A stretch of 64,000 nucleotides of DNA from CAVTLG01 sp963802635 (GTDB taxonomy: Bacteria > Chloroflexota > Ktedonobacteria > Ktedonobacterales > Ktedonobacteraceae). The translations under genes and the position numbers were made by a program. The stretch covers positions 1-64,000 of the forward strand of contig CAWDJJ010000003.1 of assembly GCA_963802635.1 (NCBI GenBank), read 5' to 3'. The notes beneath the pieces are model-generated. The model was not told the origin of the DNA, did no database searches, and worked only from the letters and a program-made list of their open reading frames with translations. The first letter of the stretch is position 1; every line of letters starts with the position of its first letter. Shown here in pieces: positions 52,575 to 61,311 of this stretch.

Positions 52575-53528
52575 TTGTCGCACCGGTTCCGCTTTGGTGT
52601 CGTAGCAGAACAGTTTGTCTCTGCACACGCCTGGATTGAGAAAGCGCAGCGTGCAGAGGGAACAGGATATGCATCATTTTTAGTGCCTCATCATATTAGC
52701 CTGTCTCCCTTTGGCCTGCTCATGGCTGCTGCGAACGCCACCTCGACCATTAAAATTGGTTCATTCGTCTTTAATATTGATTTCGTGCAGAATCCGCTGT
52801 TTTGGGCGACTGAAGCAGCAACGCTCGATCAAATTTCTCATGGCCGCCTTGAACTTGGGCTGGGGCCAGGATACATGGAGGACGAGTATGTGCAGGCTGG
52901 TGTCCCATTTGATGACGCCAGAGTGCGTATAAGTCGCTTCGAAGAAGCTCTATCGATTATAAAAAGTCTGCTAGCAACCGAAGAGCGTGTGACCTATACA
53001 GGAACATACTATACGCTTGACCATAAATCAGCGCGCTTAACGGCTAATCAAAAACCCCACCCACCGATCTATATTGGCGGAGGTGGTCAACGTATGCTGA
53101 CTATTGCGGCGCAACAGGCTCAGATTGTAGGTATTGTACCTCGTAGCACTGCTCATGGATTAGAGAGCTCTGCTATTACGGCCCTGGCGACGGCGCAGAA
53201 AATCGCCTGGGTGCGCCAGGCAGCCGGAGAACATTTTTCTCAGTTGGAACTGAGTACGATGGTCTTTCATGTCCAGATCACAGACGCGGACCGCAATCAG
53301 GTGGCGTATGGAGTGAGCAAGTATCTGAGCAAGCACCTCTTTGCTCCCAATCAATCAGTAACGCCGGAAGAAATCCTGAAGTCACCGCACTTCCTGATCG
53401 GATCTCTTGATCAAGTCTGTAATCTTCTACAAGAACGGCGGGAGCGCTATGGCATTTCACATATCGCGATTCTTGATAAAGATATGGAAGCCTTTACACC
53501 AGTGGTGGCTCGCTTAGCAGGCAAATAA
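52575..53528 (+). CDS. LLM-class (luciferase-like) flavin- or F420-dependent oxidoreductase
   Basis: 317 residues starting at TTG 52575, set by AAGGAG at 52562-52567. TIM-barrel features: RFGVVAEQFVSAHAWIEKA, SLSPFGLLMAAANAT, IKIGSFVFNIDFVQNP, LDQISHGRLELGLGPGY, HPPIYIGGGGQRMLTIAA. This layout is shared by F420-dependent enzymes such as TIGR03621-like proteins in actinobacteria and Chloroflexi. It could reduce or oxygenate the polyketide. It is last in the run of co-directional biosynthetic genes. The cofactor cannot be told from sequence by eye. Confidence 0.8.
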   Translation: MSHRFRFGVVAEQFVSAHAWIEKAQRAEGTGYASFLVPHHISLSPFGLLMAAANATSTIKIGSFVFNIDFVQNPLFWATEAATLDQISHGRLELGLGPGYMEDEYVQAGVPFDDARVRISRFEEALSIIKSLLATEERVTYTGTYYTLDHKSARLTANQKPHPPIYIGGGGQRMLTIAAQQAQIVGIVPRSTAHGLESSAITALATAQKIAWVRQAAGEHFSQLELSTMVFHVQITDADRNQVAYGVSKYLSKHLFAPNQSVTPEEILKSPHFLIGSLDQVCNLLQERRERYGISHIAILDKDMEAFTPVVARLAGK

Positions 53529-53879
53529 CAAAGAGCTAAATCTTCTTTTGCGAGCGTACAAAATTTTTGTGACTATCTTTTATCGGTTCTTGCAAATACT
53601 GCTTTCTTAATAGCCCAAGGTGGTAGAAGCTTGACAAGCAGATAGTAATTTTGTTACTGTGAAGATATACATGTGTATATTTCTATTTGTCGGCAAAGGT
53701 GCCTTGCCTGTAGGGTTTTGAGACTCTTCATTTTTGTTGGAACAATTAACGTGCTAAGGAGACTCGCTGAAATAACTTGACCAGCTTTTGCGGTGGTAGG
53801 CTCTAGCCATGTGGTATGCGAACATTTTACTAGTCATGTTATTTCCGTGAGTGCCCTTAAACTAATAGTGAGGTATGTT
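53529..53879. other. Intergenic region between the PKS cluster and the second membrane protein
   Basis: About 350 bases. A TTGACA at about 53631 is a plausible -35 element but lacks a good -10 at standard spacing. No gene, and no copy of the cluster palindrome. Confidence 0.35.
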
Positions 53880-54986
53880 ATGTCTCAATCGATGAGAGGT
53901 AGTACATTGCCGCAACAACAAACGAGTGGGCTGAGGAGAGCGGGTGCAGCCTGGCAGCGGCTGATGGCTCCGCCTGATCCTCCTCCTGGTGCGAGTAAGG
54001 CGCAACGCGAGTTAGCATGGCGTGGACAACTTGCTAGTATATTTCTGCCTGTGGTATTGCTGTTGGTGCTTGCGCCTATTCCGACAGCATTGAACAATCC
54101 GCCTCAGCTTATTACGCTGATTACTATCTCGTGTGTCTACGTCATGATGTTCTTTCTGAATCGAGCAGGCAAAGTGACGTTGGTTGGTGTCATAGTCGTC
54201 ATGTGCATTGAGTTTGGTCTTATCGCTAGCATTGTGACGACTCCAGGGTATATTGGTCTCTCCGACATTCCGTTATTTGATCTCCTGGTGCAAGCTTTGA
54301 TGGTTGCAATCGCGCTCTTGTCGCCTTGGTGGGTTTTTGCCGTGGCTGGCTGCAACATTCTTTTCATCGTGATCGCGTTTGTTGCTCTGCCACATGCGCA
54401 AGACCTCAATCAGCAGTTGGCGCGTAACTTTGGTGCAATTATTGAACCTGCTATTATTTTGGAGGTAATTCTGGCATTTCTGCTGTTTATTCTAATGCAG
54501 CGGCTTTTGCGAGAAATCAACCGTGCTGATAGCGCTGAAGCAATTGCGGAATTGGAAAGGAAGACGCTTGAACAGCAACAAAGGGAGATTGAGTTAAAGA
54601 ACCAGTTAGAGGTGGGCATCCAGGAAATTCTGACAACTCACGTGCAGGTCTCAAATGGCAATTTTTCTGCTCGTGTTCCTGCCAAACAAGGCAGCATACT
54701 CTGGCAAATTGCATTTTCGCTGAATAACTTATTGGCTCGTCTACAAGATTATGACCTCATCAAGCGTGAAAATGAGCAAATGCGTCGAGCGATATTGCGC
54801 TACGCGGATGCGGTTCGTCAGGCAAAGGGATCGCAGCAACCCTTAAAGTTGGAACACACCGGTACGCCTCTTGATGGCCTCCTTGTTGATCTTAACAACG
54901 TCTCGTTGCAGCCGTCGCAAAGAGCGCAGTCATATCCATCGGCCTCTGCTGTACCAGGTTCTCTGAAGAAACGAGCGAGAACTTAA
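53880..54986 (+). CDS. Six-helix membrane protein with HAMP-like cytoplasmic region, paralogue B
   Basis: 368 residues. Same architecture as 41411-42553: a polar start, hydrophobic segments (VVLLLVLAPIPTALN, LITLITISCVYVMMFFL, ALMVAIALLSPWWVFAVAG, ILEVILAFLLFILM), a charged coiled coil (DSAEAIAELERKTLEQQQREI) and the HAMP-like HVQVSNGNFSARVPAKQGS with FSLNNLLARLQDYD. There is no output domain. Start ATG 53880 follows GAGG; the frame is open from 53793. The two paralogues flank the second PKS operon, which suggests duplication with or beside the cluster. A sensory or scaffold role is possible; no function is known. Confidence 0.7.
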   Translation: MSQSMRGSTLPQQQTSGLRRAGAAWQRLMAPPDPPPGASKAQRELAWRGQLASIFLPVVLLLVLAPIPTALNNPPQLITLITISCVYVMMFFLNRAGKVTLVGVIVVMCIEFGLIASIVTTPGYIGLSDIPLFDLLVQALMVAIALLSPWWVFAVAGCNILFIVIAFVALPHAQDLNQQLARNFGAIIEPAIILEVILAFLLFILMQRLLREINRADSAEAIAELERKTLEQQQREIELKNQLEVGIQEILTTHVQVSNGNFSARVPAKQGSILWQIAFSLNNLLARLQDYDLIKRENEQMRRAILRYADAVRQAKGSQQPLKLEHTGTPLDGLLVDLNNVSLQPSQRAQSYPSASAVPGSLKKRART

Positions 54987-55305
54987 CAGGTGGCTTTGGC
55001 TCTGGAAAGTTGATATTGCCTTGCGTTCAGATGAGAAATATGCTGTCGCATATTTCTAGCAACAAAAGTTGCTGATCCATCTGGCTGACTGCGCAGCAGT
55101 AGCTGCGTCAGCAGCGTTGCTAGATGGAATAAGAACGCGTTTCTGAATGCTTATGGGTATGAGGTGCTTCAAATCACCTCTCGTTTGTGGTTCTTCTCCA
55201 CTTTGAGTGCCTCTGTGAAGAGGAAGCGATTAGCTATGTTGACTTGTTTCCTCTTCTTTTTTTTGTCTTGTTCCTCTTTAATAGTATATTAGAGAGAGGT
55301 TTTCT
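54987..55305. other. Intergenic region after membrane protein B
   Basis: About 320 bases, mainly the terminator at 55217-55265 and the ribosome site (AGAGAGAGG) of the next gene. Nothing else recognised. Confidence 0.4.
55217..55265 (+). terminator. Rho-independent terminator
   Basis: GAAGAGGAA (55217-55225) inverted as TTCCTCTTC (55248-55256), followed by a run of eight T. The loop is 22 bases. It would end transcription of membrane-protein gene B. Confidence 0.55.
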
Positions 55306-56205
55306 ATGTATGAGTTAACCAGTTATGGAGAAAAGGCAGCTTTGGAACAAGTAAACGCGAACTTTGTGGTTGCGGTAAGCGTGGCTGATATTCGTCGTGA
55401 TCCTGACCCAAACTCTGAATTGGTGACACAAGCTCTGCTCAATGTTCCTGTGAGGGCTGGCGAGGTTTCTGACGACTGGACGTATGTGACGCTTGTGGAC
55501 TATACGGGCTGGATACGCGTAGATGAATTAGAGGAGCCAATTGTCAGGGGCATCTGTGAAGGCTCTGAGGGCATCTGTGGAGTGTCTCTGCCCTACTCTG
55601 CTGTGGTGACTGTCCCTTATGCCCCTGTGTATAGCAATGAAACTGGGGATAGCGTCATGGGTGAAGTCTATCTCTCGACGGTCTTACCATTTGTTGATCT
55701 TGCACGTGCTGCGCGCTTGCGCGTTGCTCTGCCAGGGAATATAGAGGGCTGGCTACCACGCGAGGCGCTGGCTATCCGTCCGCAGACGCAGTTGTTTCCC
55801 AGACAGGATGCCAGGGTTGTGACTGCTCACGCTCTTTCTTTCCTGGGTCGGCCTTATCTGTGGGGTGGGACAAGTTGGCGTGGTCTTGATTGTAGTGGTT
55901 TTGTGCAGCTTTGCCAGCGTATGGGAGGGACAGTAATTCCTCGGGATGCTAACCAGCAATATGCTGCACTGCCTGTCAGCGTGCCTTGTGAGCAGATGCA
56001 GGAGGGGGATTTGATCTTCTTTGGTCGGCAAAGCATCACGCATGTAGGGTTGGCACTCACAAAATATGAGTATATTCACGCGGAAGGACAACACTTCGAC
56101 CGCGTGATTATCTATAGTTTGGACCCCGCGCATCCCGCCTATAATGGCTATCTAGCTGATCTGGTCTGGGGTATTAAACGTGTAAGGACTGATAGTATCT
56201 CTTAG
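55306..56205 (+). CDS. NlpC/P60 peptidase with N-terminal SH3-like domains
   Basis: 299 residues. Two bacterial SH3-like domains occupy about residues 20-75 (VSVADIRRDPDPNSELV, WTYVTLVDYTGWIRVDEL) and 95-165 (YAPVYSNETGDSVMGEVYL). The catalytic NlpC/P60 domain has C196 in WRGLDCSGFVQLCQRMG, H246 in ITHVGLALTKYE, and H258 in YIHAEGQ. Such enzymes cleave gamma-D-Glu-diamino acid bonds in peptidoglycan peptides, like YkfC. No signal peptide is seen, which suggests cytoplasmic recycling of muropeptides. It converges with the following oxidoreductase gene. Confidence 0.9.
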   Translation: MYELTSYGEKAALEQVNANFVVAVSVADIRRDPDPNSELVTQALLNVPVRAGEVSDDWTYVTLVDYTGWIRVDELEEPIVRGICEGSEGICGVSLPYSAVVTVPYAPVYSNETGDSVMGEVYLSTVLPFVDLARAARLRVALPGNIEGWLPREALAIRPQTQLFPRQDARVVTAHALSFLGRPYLWGGTSWRGLDCSGFVQLCQRMGGTVIPRDANQQYAALPVSVPCEQMQEGDLIFFGRQSITHVGLALTKYEYIHAEGQHFDRVIIYSLDPAHPAYNGYLADLVWGIKRVRTDSIS

Positions 56206-56221
56206 CTATCTCCTGCTACGT

Positions 56222-57397
56222 TTATGCCACTGAATGTGCGTGGATGCGCTTGCACTGCGTAAAGCGCGCCAGTTGGAAACGTTCCAACGGTACGACAGAG
56301 GTAGTTTCGCATAACAGGTTGGTCAGTATTTCTCCGAGCAGCAGGCCGAATTTGAAGGCGTGACCGGTCATACCGGTGGCGAAAACGATGCGTGAATCGC
56401 CCGGTAGATAATCCAGAATGAAATCTTCATCCCGGCTGACATCGTAGATACATGAGTCAATATGCGCAAGCTCAGCGTCTTGTAGCGCGGGCAGAAGACT
56501 GTACAATGCTTGTGTGATCTGTTTGATGACATGCTCTTCTACATCTGGAGTTCCCCCTGGTTCGGCTGGCATGCCAAAGGTGTGAGATGCTGCTTTGAGC
56601 CAGCCCGGACCTGTTCCAGTACAGGTATTATGGATGGGAAAGCCGTAGAGGTCGTCCGCAATAAAGGCTGGAAAGGCGAATGCGCCAAATAATGAGGCCG
56701 GTAGCTGGGCGAAATAGAGGAGATACTGGCGGGTCAGGCGCACCGGTAGCTGCAGTTCCCCAAGCAAGCGGTGAACCCAGGAACCGGTTGCCAGCACAAC
56801 ACGATCCGCAGCCAGTTCGCCGCCGGATGCCGTCTGGAGGCGGATTGGACGCAGTTGACTACCATGGATGATGTGTGTCACCTGTTGTTGCTCATATATT
56901 TCCCCGCCAAGGTCCCGAATACGGTCTCTTAACGTCTGTAAACAACTGGAGGCATGCAGCATGCCCGCATCTATGTTGTAGGTGAGCATGTCGTATGTTT
57001 GCGTATTAAACTGCGGAAAGCGTTGTGTGCAGGAACGCCGTGTGAGTCGCTCAGGTGAGTGCCCCAGCTCGCGCAATGTGTAATAACTGGATTGAGTAAA
57101 GTTGTCATTCTCATTTCCCAACACCAGCAGGCCGGTCTGCGTATAGAGCGTGCGCCTGGAGATGCGTTCCAGGTCCTGCCAGCGTTTGAGGCTGAGGCGT
57201 ACCATTTCAGAGTAGAGTTTGTCCCCTCCATATTCAAAGCGTAGAAGTCTTGAGATACCATGCGATGCGGCCTGACTGTGATCAATAGTTGCTTGCTCTA
57301 ATACAGTGACGCGCTTCATACCTTGTTTGAGAAGAGTATAGGCAGTGGATAAGCCAACGATACCCGCTCCTACAATAACCAGACGTTGTTGATACAC
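56222..57397 (-). CDS. DAO-family FAD-dependent amine oxidoreductase
   Basis: 391 residues. FAD motif RLVIVGAGIVGLSTAYTLL, then TIDHSQAASHGISRLLRFEYG, which matches the sarcosine oxidase/N-methyltryptophan oxidase start. Middle: DRVVLATGSWVHRLLGEL. End: DSCIYDVSRDEDFILDYLP and FATGMTGHAFKFGLLLGEIL, again subfamily-like. The substrate is probably an N-alkyl amino acid, but unknown. It is a distant paralogue of 28915-30105. It is divergent from aroA across a 500-base region with a dyad. Confidence 0.83.
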   Translation of the reverse strand: MYQQRLVIVGAGIVGLSTAYTLLKQGMKRVTVLEQATIDHSQAASHGISRLLRFEYGGDKLYSEMVRLSLKRWQDLERISRRTLYTQTGLLVLGNENDNFTQSSYYTLRELGHSPERLTRRSCTQRFPQFNTQTYDMLTYNIDAGMLHASSCLQTLRDRIRDLGGEIYEQQQVTHIIHGSQLRPIRLQTASGGELAADRVVLATGSWVHRLLGELQLPVRLTRQYLLYFAQLPASLFGAFAFPAFIADDLYGFPIHNTCTGTGPGWLKAASHTFGMPAEPGGTPDVEEHVIKQITQALYSLLPALQDAELAHIDSCIYDVSRDEDFILDYLPGDSRIVFATGMTGHAFKFGLLLGEILTNLLCETTSVVPLERFQLARFTQCKRIHAHSVA

Positions 57398-57898
57398 GAG
57401 AATATTTCTCCTCCTTTGTTGTTTCTCCTCACGTTTATTCAGTATTGTTCAAAAACAAACAGGTCGCCTGTTTCGCATGTCAGAATAAACATGAGTAGCA
57501 ATTGCATTCGATTATAACAGACTATATGCCAAATTTCAACAAATATAGGGATTTTTCTTGAAAATAGTGCAATGCAGATCAGCATCAAATTATTTTAATA
57601 ATGTAATTACAGTGTAATACATTTGTACGTCTGGTGCACAAATGAAAGCATGGGTATGTTGGAGATATGTCAACGGTAAGCCTGGCATTGCTATGCCATT
57701 TCCTATGACAAAAATAGCCAATGTTCTCGTAAAACTGACGAGCGTTTGTACATTGAGGATTTTGTCAACTTGCTATGTGGCTTACAATGGAGTAAATCGA
57801 CGCAGTGCGCGACTTCCGAGCAGTCCATGCAGGCGTTGAAGTTGGTGCTGCACAATTGGGTCGCTGTTGCGCCATGAGAGTTAAGAGGATAAGAAACC
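57398..57898. other. Divergent intergenic region upstream of aroA
   Basis: About 500 AT-rich bases. The best feature is the dyad at 57600-57623. TTGTCA (about 57764) and TACAAT (about 57785) lie 15 bases apart upstream of aroA and may be its promoter. No gene recognised. Confidence 0.4.
57600..57623. promoter_or_regulatory. Dyad, possible operator
   Basis: AATGTAATTAC, then AGT, then GTAATACATT: a 10-bp inverted repeat with one bulged base, between divergent genes for a DAO oxidoreductase and EPSP synthase. It could control the former; no regulator is adjacent. Confidence 0.4.
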
Positions 57899-59251
57899 AT
57901 GCAAGAGGAAATCGCAGATACTTCAGTGGCAACGCCACAAAAACTCTATATTGCACCATCTGAGAGGATCTCTGGGCAGCCAGAGGTTCCTTCTTCCAAA
58001 TACTACACACTGCGTTATCTCCTGGCAGCTAGCCTGGCAGATGGCGAAAGTCGTGTCGTCTTTCCGGCGCAAAGTGATGATAGTGATGCGTTATTTCGTG
58101 GTTGTCGTGCGCTGGGAGCGGATCTCGTATGGGAAGATGGACAGTCACAGACCCTGCGTGTGCGCGGCAATGGGCGTCCTCATAGTGCCGGTGCTATAAC
58201 GATCAATGTGGGCAATGCCGGGGCTGTGCTGCGTTTGTTGTTGGGTATCGGCGCGCTCCTGCCTGATGTGACGTTTGTGACTGACCATCCGCAGTCGTTG
58301 GGGAAGCGACCGAATCGTGAATTGCTGGAGGCACTTACGGCACTTGGTGCGCATTGTCAAGGGAGTGGTCCCGAGGGGTGTTTGCCGGTGACGATACACG
58401 GCGGCCATCTGCATGGGGGACAAATCAGCATCTCGGGGGCGCGCAGTTCGCAATATGTGAGTTCGCTGTTATTCCTGGCACCCCTACTGGATGAAGCTCT
58501 GGAAATTACGGTCGTTGATGAGCTGAAGTCGCAGCCGTTGGTGCGGGCGAGTCTGGAGGTGCTGCAAGAAGCGGGTATCGTCGTGGAATATGATGAGACG
58601 CTGCGCCATTTCTTTAGCGCTGCCGGACAGCGCTATCAGCCACGCGAGTACGTTGTGCCCGGTGATTATCCGTCGGCGGCGGCTTTATTGGCCGCATGTG
58701 CCACGGCGAATGATCCATTGAGCGAGCTTCGCCTTACGCGCTTGCGTCCCGGGGACGAAGTTGGCGAGGTTTTGTTGCAAGCTTTGCGCGCTTTGGGAGC
58801 TGATATCCAGGTGGATAGGGATACGGTGAAGTTGCGCGGTGGTCGTCGCTTGCATGGTATCGAGTTGGATGGTGATCGCGTCATCGATTGTATTCCGGTG
58901 CTGGTTGCGGCAGCCTGTTTTGCTGAAGGCGAGAGTGTTTTTTATAATATCGAGAGCTTACATTATAAAGAGTCTGACCGCATCAACGATCTGTGTAACG
59001 AATTGCGCCATGCGGGTTGCAATGTCTCTCCGCAGCGCGACGCGATCATCGTGCAGGGGCGTCCACAGGGCGTTGAGGGTGGTGTCACCGTTGACGGACA
59101 CAGCGACCATCGCTTGCTGATGGCGCTAGCTATCGTCGGCATGCGTAGTCGGCGCGGATTGACGCTCAGCGGTGTGGAGCATATTGCGAAAAGTTATCCG
59201 CATTTCTTTACCGAGCTACAAAATCTGGGCATGATGAGCCATGTTGTATGA
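57899..59251 (+). CDS. aroA: 3-phosphoshikimate 1-carboxyvinyltransferase (EPSP synthase)
   Basis: 450 residues. It transfers enolpyruvate from PEP to shikimate-3-phosphate in aromatic amino-acid synthesis. Conserved sites: PSSKYYTLRYLLAASLADG (Lys and Arg of the S3P site; the usual Ser after Lys is Tyr), VGNAGAVLRLLLG (canonical LGNAGTAMRPL), GARSSQYVSSLLFLAPLL, VPGDYPSAAALLAAC, DRVIDCIPVLVAA (general-base Asp), YKESDRI, DGHSDHRLLMALAI and HIAKSYPHFF (Lys). ATG 57899 has TAAGAGGAT upstream. Substitutions in the PEP loop (Thr to Ala, Pro to Leu) are unusual. No other shikimate genes are adjacent. Confidence 0.88.
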   Translation: MQEEIADTSVATPQKLYIAPSERISGQPEVPSSKYYTLRYLLAASLADGESRVVFPAQSDDSDALFRGCRALGADLVWEDGQSQTLRVRGNGRPHSAGAITINVGNAGAVLRLLLGIGALLPDVTFVTDHPQSLGKRPNRELLEALTALGAHCQGSGPEGCLPVTIHGGHLHGGQISISGARSSQYVSSLLFLAPLLDEALEITVVDELKSQPLVRASLEVLQEAGIVVEYDETLRHFFSAAGQRYQPREYVVPGDYPSAAALLAACATANDPLSELRLTRLRPGDEVGEVLLQALRALGADIQVDRDTVKLRGGRRLHGIELDGDRVIDCIPVLVAAACFAEGESVFYNIESLHYKESDRINDLCNELRHAGCNVSPQRDAIIVQGRPQGVEGGVTVDGHSDHRLLMALAIVGMRSRRGLTLSGVEHIAKSYPHFFTELQNLGMMSHVV

Positions 59252-59643
59252 AGTGATACAGTAGGCGGGAAGGCTTGAAAGAATCGGGGTCCATTGGTAT
59301 CGCATGGTGATTATTTGAGATGAAAGGTGATAGATGCTAACCAATGTGGTCCCGTATATTCTCCAGTATCCTGATCATAAGACCATCAGGAGTAACTGTA
59401 GCACATTCTCTATAAGAATCAATGGCTAGAAAAGGACAATCAAAAGAAAAGGTCACTCAATCCTGCTTGCGCTTGCACTCATTGCCTTAGATGCGTGCTG
59501 GCTCTAACAGTGCTTCTGGTGTGCTATCGAACTCAAGAATGGGATAGTCTGCTGACGTCATGTCCATAATAAACGTTCCTCAAGAGCTATAGTCAATATC
59601 ACCCTTTGATGATACAATACTTTCTAACAGCGGGGAAGGAACG
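59252..59643. other. Intergenic region with a gene remnant
   Basis: About 390 bases. Apart from the short remnant at 59487-59567, no coding or RNA feature is recognised. Confidence 0.4.
59487..59567 (-). pseudogene. Possible remnant of a nucleoside phosphorylase N terminus
   Basis: A 26-codon frame on the minus strand reads MDMTSADYPILEFDSTPEALLEP then ends at TAA. YPILEFDxxxEALIEP is, to my memory, the start of uridine/nucleoside phosphorylases in this group of bacteria. The rest of the gene is missing. The match is short, so this is tentative. Confidence 0.3.
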
Positions 59644-60003
59644 ATGTTGTATGGTAAGGTGAACGCGTGCCTTATGCAATGCAGCCGAAAGGATAAGATA
59701 GTGTACAGGTTTAAAGGCTTTGATAGTGCTCTCTATGGTGATAGTATGGTCACGCTGGAGGCTACGGTCAATGCCTGGATAGAAGAGGAGCAGCCACGTA
59801 TTCGGCAGATGTGCCAGAGCATGCGCGGAGAGCATATTTTGTTGAGTTTCGTGTATGAAGATACGAGACAATTGGAGCAGCGTATGTCAGCTCAGACGCA
59901 GACGGGCATTACTGGCGCGTTTCCACGTCTTTTTGAGGATGATTACGCCGAAGACCGGCCCACCAGTCCGCGTGTGCCCGCAACACCACCCCCTATGCAT
60001 TAA
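59644..60003 (+). CDS. Hypothetical protein upstream of the radical-SAM gene
   Basis: 119 residues from ATG 59644, preceded by GGGGAAGGA. It has a short hydrophilic alpha/beta stretch (DKIVYRFKGFDSALYGDSMV, LEATVNAWIEEEQPRIRQM, LLSFVYEDTRQLEQRM) and a Pro/Thr-rich tail ending PATPPPMH. There are no Cys motifs, signal peptide or membrane segments. The next gene starts 24 bases downstream, so they are probably co-transcribed. I do not recognise a family. Confidence 0.6.
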   Translation: MLYGKVNACLMQCSRKDKIVYRFKGFDSALYGDSMVTLEATVNAWIEEEQPRIRQMCQSMRGEHILLSFVYEDTRQLEQRMSAQTQTGITGAFPRLFEDDYAEDRPTSPRVPATPPPMH

Positions 60004-60027
60004 AAGAGAGATAAAGGAAGTCAAACC

Positions 60028-61298
60028 GTGACCATGCCATATGTGTTATACAGTACCCCCGAGGGAGATATTTATGAGGAGACGCGTCTGCAAGCGCTCG
60101 CCTTTGGTGAGCAGCCGTTGCAGGAGGCGGATTTAATTCCTCTGCCCGATGGCGCGACGCTCTCGATGATGCCTGACCGCCTGGCTGTTGGGCGCAGGCG
60201 GAATGGGGGACGTCAGGTGCTACCATCAGCGCAGGGCTGGGCTGTCGCGGCATTGCTCCCGATTGGCTATACACGTACGTTGCTGCCTGCTTATGAAAAA
60301 ACGGTTGGTACAGAGCCGTTGCCTTTCTTTGGCTATAGCGCTGTTGCCGGTATGCATGGACGCCTCTATGTGGCAGCGGTGAAGACCGATGATCCGCGTA
60401 AATGGCATCCACACGCTTTCAATCGCCAAAAACTCGAAAAGTTGGTACGTGAGAAGCAGGCTGCGTATCCAGAGAACCGTATCGTGGGACAACATGCGCA
60501 TTGTGCGCTGGATTACTCGTGTCCTACGGCGAGTAATCTCTTTTTGGGCGCTGGGAGATGGCGATAGCCGTTTCACCCGGCTGTAACGCGCGCTGCATAG
60601 GCTGTATCTCGAAGCAGGAAGAAGAGGATTTGATTTCTCCGCAGGATCGTCTCTCGTTTATTCCTAACGTGGATGAGATTGTCGAGGTAGCTTTGCCGCA
60701 CCTGGAGCAGGCTGATGATGCGATTGTGAGCTTTGGACAGGGCTGTGAAGGCGATCCATTATTGCAATGGCGGCGCATTGAGCAGGCGCTGAAGAAGATC
60801 AGAGAGCGTACTGATAAGGGCGTCATGAATATCAATACCAATGCAAGCAATCCACGCTGGCTGCAGCGGCTCTACGATGCCGGTTTAGATACCATTCGTG
60901 TAAGCACGATATCTGGACATCCCCAGACGTATACCGCGTACTATCGTCCCATTGGCTATAGCTTTGAGCAGGTGAAAGAGTCACTGCGACGCGCAGGCGA
61001 GGAGGGTGTGTATAGTTCGATCAATCTGTTGTGCTTCCCCGGCCTGATTGACCGCGAACGCGAGGTAGAGGCTTTGCTGGCGTTCGTGCGGGAGACCGGC
61101 TTGAAGCTCATCCAATTGCGCAATCTGAATATCGACCCAGAAGTACTGTTGCCGCGCATGCCTGCGCTGGATAGCATGGGCAAAGCGTTAGGGATGCGTA
61201 AGCTGATCGAGATCTTGCAACAAGAAGTTGCTGACGTTGAAATTGGCAACTTTACACGTCCCGTAAAAAGAGCTTTTAAGCCGATCCCTACGGTATAA
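60028..61298 (+). CDS. Radical SAM protein, split by a -1 frame change at a slippery site
   Basis: The frame from 60028 (MTMPYVLYSTPEGDIYEETR, LPIGYTRTLLPAYEK, FFGYSAVAGMHGRLYVAAV, HAHCALDYSCPTASNLFLG) ends at TAG 60565-60567. The -1 frame continues RWEMAIAVSPGCNARCIGCIS with the radical-SAM cluster CxxxCxxC, then VSFGQGCEGDPLL, NINTNASNP, LDTIRVSTISG and INLLCFPGLID to TAA 61296-61298. Joined after Gly in FLG, the sequence becomes NLFLGRWE, which matches what I recall of this radical-SAM family, so it is one protein of about 423 residues. The join falls exactly at T-TTG-GGC (60543-60549), a canonical -1 slippery heptamer. A one-base sequence deletion is the alternative. Substrate unknown. 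Confidence 0.8.
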
Positions 61299-61311
61299 TA
61301 ATACCTATTTT

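Noticed and set aside
60558..61298. Independent radical-SAM gene starting at ATG 60558
   Set aside because: GGGAG abuts the ATG with no spacer, and the CxxxCxxC would be only nine residues from the start. The upstream frame supplies the family's N-terminal part, so one frame-changed gene is more likely.
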